DNA from: Streptomyces tateyamensis
Lineage (GTDB): Bacteria > Actinomycetota > Actinomycetes > Streptomycetales > Streptomycetaceae
Length of the DNA stretch: 64,000 nucleotides
Direction of reading: 5' to 3'
Assembly (NCBI RefSeq): GCF_003205575.1
Contig: NZ_PYBW01000055.1
Coordinates: 1-64,000, forward strand
A program made the position numbers and the translations under genes. Numbering within the stretch: position 1 is the stretch's first letter; every line of letters starts with the position of its first letter. Shown piece by piece: positions 62,840 through 64,000 of this stretch. The notes beneath the pieces were generated by a model that saw nothing but the letters and a program-made list of their open reading frames with translations, had not been told where the DNA came from and ran no database searches.

Positions 62840-63067
62840 TCAGCTCTGGTCCTGGCTGGGGTCGTCGTCGTTCCAGTTCGGGTCGGTGCGCCACTCGCGG
62901 TTGCGCTCGGCGGCGGTCTGCAGCGCCCGCTCCGCCTCCGCCCGGCTCCCGTAGGGGCCGAGCCGGTCCTTGGCCGCGCACTCCGGGCCCTCCTCGACCG
63001 TCTGGTGCTTGAGGCAGAAGTACCACTCCCCCGGCTTACCGGTGGGCTGGTGGCGGAACAGTGGCAT
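62840..63067 (-). CDS. Small conserved hypothetical protein
   Basis: A 75-residue charged protein: two cysteines ([23 protein letters not shown]) and a helical [15 protein letters not shown] segment, ending in an acidic Asn/Asp/Ser tail. The [12 protein letters not shown] pattern resembles a SPOR-like module in actinobacterial proteins, without certainty. ATG at 63067 has GAAGGAGAG 6 nt upstream, which supports it as a real gene. It lies between, and opposes, the MFS and map genes. Confidence 0.7.
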   Translation of the reverse strand: MPLFRHQPTGKPGEWYFCLKHQTVEEGPECAAKDRLGPYGSRAEAERALQTAAERNREWRTDPNWNDDDPSQDQS

Positions 63068-63146
63068 CGCTCTCTCCTTCGCTCGCTGGATGGATCATGC
63101 CCGCAGGCGCCCCCCGCACACACGGTCGCGCTGCGCAGCCCCGGGA

Positions 63147-63152
63147 TAGACT
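63147..63152 (+). promoter_or_regulatory. -10 box TAGACT of a leaderless map transcript
   Basis: TAGACT is followed by 7 nt and then the ATG at 63160. It is the same hexamer as at nadE and there is no Shine-Dalgarno sequence. Confidence 0.5.
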
Positions 63153-63159
63153 GGCCGCC

Positions 63160-64000
63160 ATGGCCCTCCTGGTTCCCGGCACCCAGTCCCCCGTCCGCAA
63201 GGTCCCGGCGCACATCGCCCGGCCGGAGTACGTGGGCAAGCCCGGTCCGGCCCCTTACACCGGTTCCGACGTGCAGGACGCCGAGACGATCGAGAAGATG
63301 CGGATCGCCGGCCGGATCGCCGCCCAGGCGATGGCGGCGGCCGCCGAGCTGATCGCTCCCGGGGTGACGACCGATCAGCTGGACGCGGTGGCCCACGCCT
63401 ACATGTGCGACCACGGCGCCTACCCCTCGGACCTGGGCTACCGGGGCTTCCCGAAGTCCATCTGCACCTCGGTCAACGAGGTGATCTGCCACGGCATCCC
63501 GGACTCGACGGTGCTCAACGACGGCGACATCGTGAACATCGACGCCACCGCCTACATCCACGGGGTGCACGGCGACCTGAACGCCACCTACCTGGTCGGC
63601 GAGGTGGCGGAGGAGTCCCGGCTGCTGGTCGAGCGGACCCGCGAGGCGCTCAACCGGGCGATCAAGGCGGTCCGGCCGGGCCGCCAGATCAACGTGATCG
63701 GCCGGGTGATCGAGTCCTACGCCAAGCGCTTCGGCTACGGCGTGGTGCGGGACTTCACCGGGCACGGGATCAACACCTCGTTCCACTCCGGCCTGATCGT
63801 CCCGCACTACGACAGCGACCGGGCCACCCAGGTGATCAAGCCGGGGATGACCTTCACCATCGAGCCGATGCTGACCCTGGGCACCTACGACTACGAGATG
63901 TGGCCGGACGGCTGGACCGTGGTGACCAAGGACCGCAAGCGGACCGCCCAGTTCGAGCACACGCTGGTCGTCACGGCGGACGGCGCGGAGATCCTCACCC
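63160..64000 (+). CDS. map: Methionine aminopeptidase type I (3' end cut by window)
   Basis: Removes the initiator methionine from new proteins. The 280 visible codons cover almost the full family length (about 285). After an N-terminal extension of about 40 residues (PARKV-like [16 protein letters not shown], an SH3-binding-like linker) come the metal ligands: Asp in [20 protein letters not shown], His in FTGHGIN, Glu in FTIEPML and Glu in QFEHTLV. Such extended MetAPs are the second copy in many actinobacteria. No stop codon is present before the window end. ATG at 63160 with a TAGACT box 7 nt upstream. Confidence 0.95.
   Translation, partial: MALLVPGTQSPVRKVPAHIARPEYVGKPGPAPYTGSDVQDAETIEKMRIAGRIAAQAMAAAAELIAPGVTTDQLDAVAHAYMCDHGAYPSDLGYRGFPKSICTSVNEVICHGIPDSTVLNDGDIVNIDATAYIHGVHGDLNATYLVGEVAEESRLLVERTREALNRAIKAVRPGRQINVIGRVIESYAKRFGYGVVRDFTGHGINTSFHSGLIVPHYDSDRATQVIKPGMTFTIEPMLTLGTYDYEMWPDGWTVVTKDRKRTAQFEHTLVVTADGAEILT

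Overview
This is a roughly 74% GC, high-density window with strong third-position G/C bias. Its gene content is that of a streptomycete chromosome (Streptomyces, Kitasatospora or a close relative): a PucR/GAF regulator, an NsdA-type TPR regulator, lipB-lipA, DUF4191 and RDD genes, glnA with a GlnR box, a secreted amylase-pullulanase, glnE, glnA2, nadE, panB and a SARP regulator. The order lipB, lipA, DUF4191, RDD, glnA ... pullulanase ... glnE ... glnA2, nadE ... panB is the conserved core order I recall from streptomycetes (recalled, not searched).

Layout. 0-8 kb: 3' end of a 2-oxo acid dehydrogenase E2 (sucB), an LCAT-like lipase, a DUF4240 gene, a DUF2510 membrane protein, a TIGR01777 epimerase and an FAD amine oxidase-like gene. 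7-13 kb: two divergent regulators, then lipB and lipA, which make the lipoyl cofactor that SucB carries. 13-16.4 kb: DUF4191, RDD and glnA, with a textbook four-half-site GlnR box. 16.4-20.5 kb: an accessory, partly decayed stretch. It has a Fic gene with a probable leaderless, operator-controlled promoter, a family of GCAGGTCAG hairpins at both edges, and three truncated genes (two MFS exporters and an M24 peptidase) joined at sharp breakpoints. 20.6-30 kb: PP2C phosphatase, P450, ArsC-like, DUF1697, DUF2087, hemerythrin, esterase lipoprotein, ROK repressor and SDR. 30-33 kb: a LysR HTH-only remnant and two TPR regulators, one of which has lost its HTH. 33-39 kb: an 1854-residue secreted amylase-pullulanase behind a LacI/MalR-type palindrome. 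39-49 kb: PAP2 enzyme, glnE, a secreted DUF3344-like protein, a divergent SoxR/ferredoxin pair with a SoxR box in a 19-bp spacer, glnA2 and nadE. 49-64 kb: EEP phosphatase, TetR/MFS pair, panB, DrrAB-type exporter, giant SARP, M50 protease, F420:NADPH reductase, MFS exporter and a methionine aminopeptidase cut by the window end.

The functional theme is nitrogen control: glnA, its adenylyltransferase glnE, and the paralog glnA2, in which the adenylylated tyrosine is replaced by tryptophan. Around it are lipoate/central carbon genes, starch use, and many single regulators. I saw no rRNA, tRNA, CRISPR, complete insertion sequence or biosynthetic gene cluster. Several genes have a -10-like hexamer 6-7 nt before the start codon, which suggests leaderless mRNAs. 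The most unusual parts are the Fic/hairpin/gene-fragment region and the SoxR-ferredoxin divergon.
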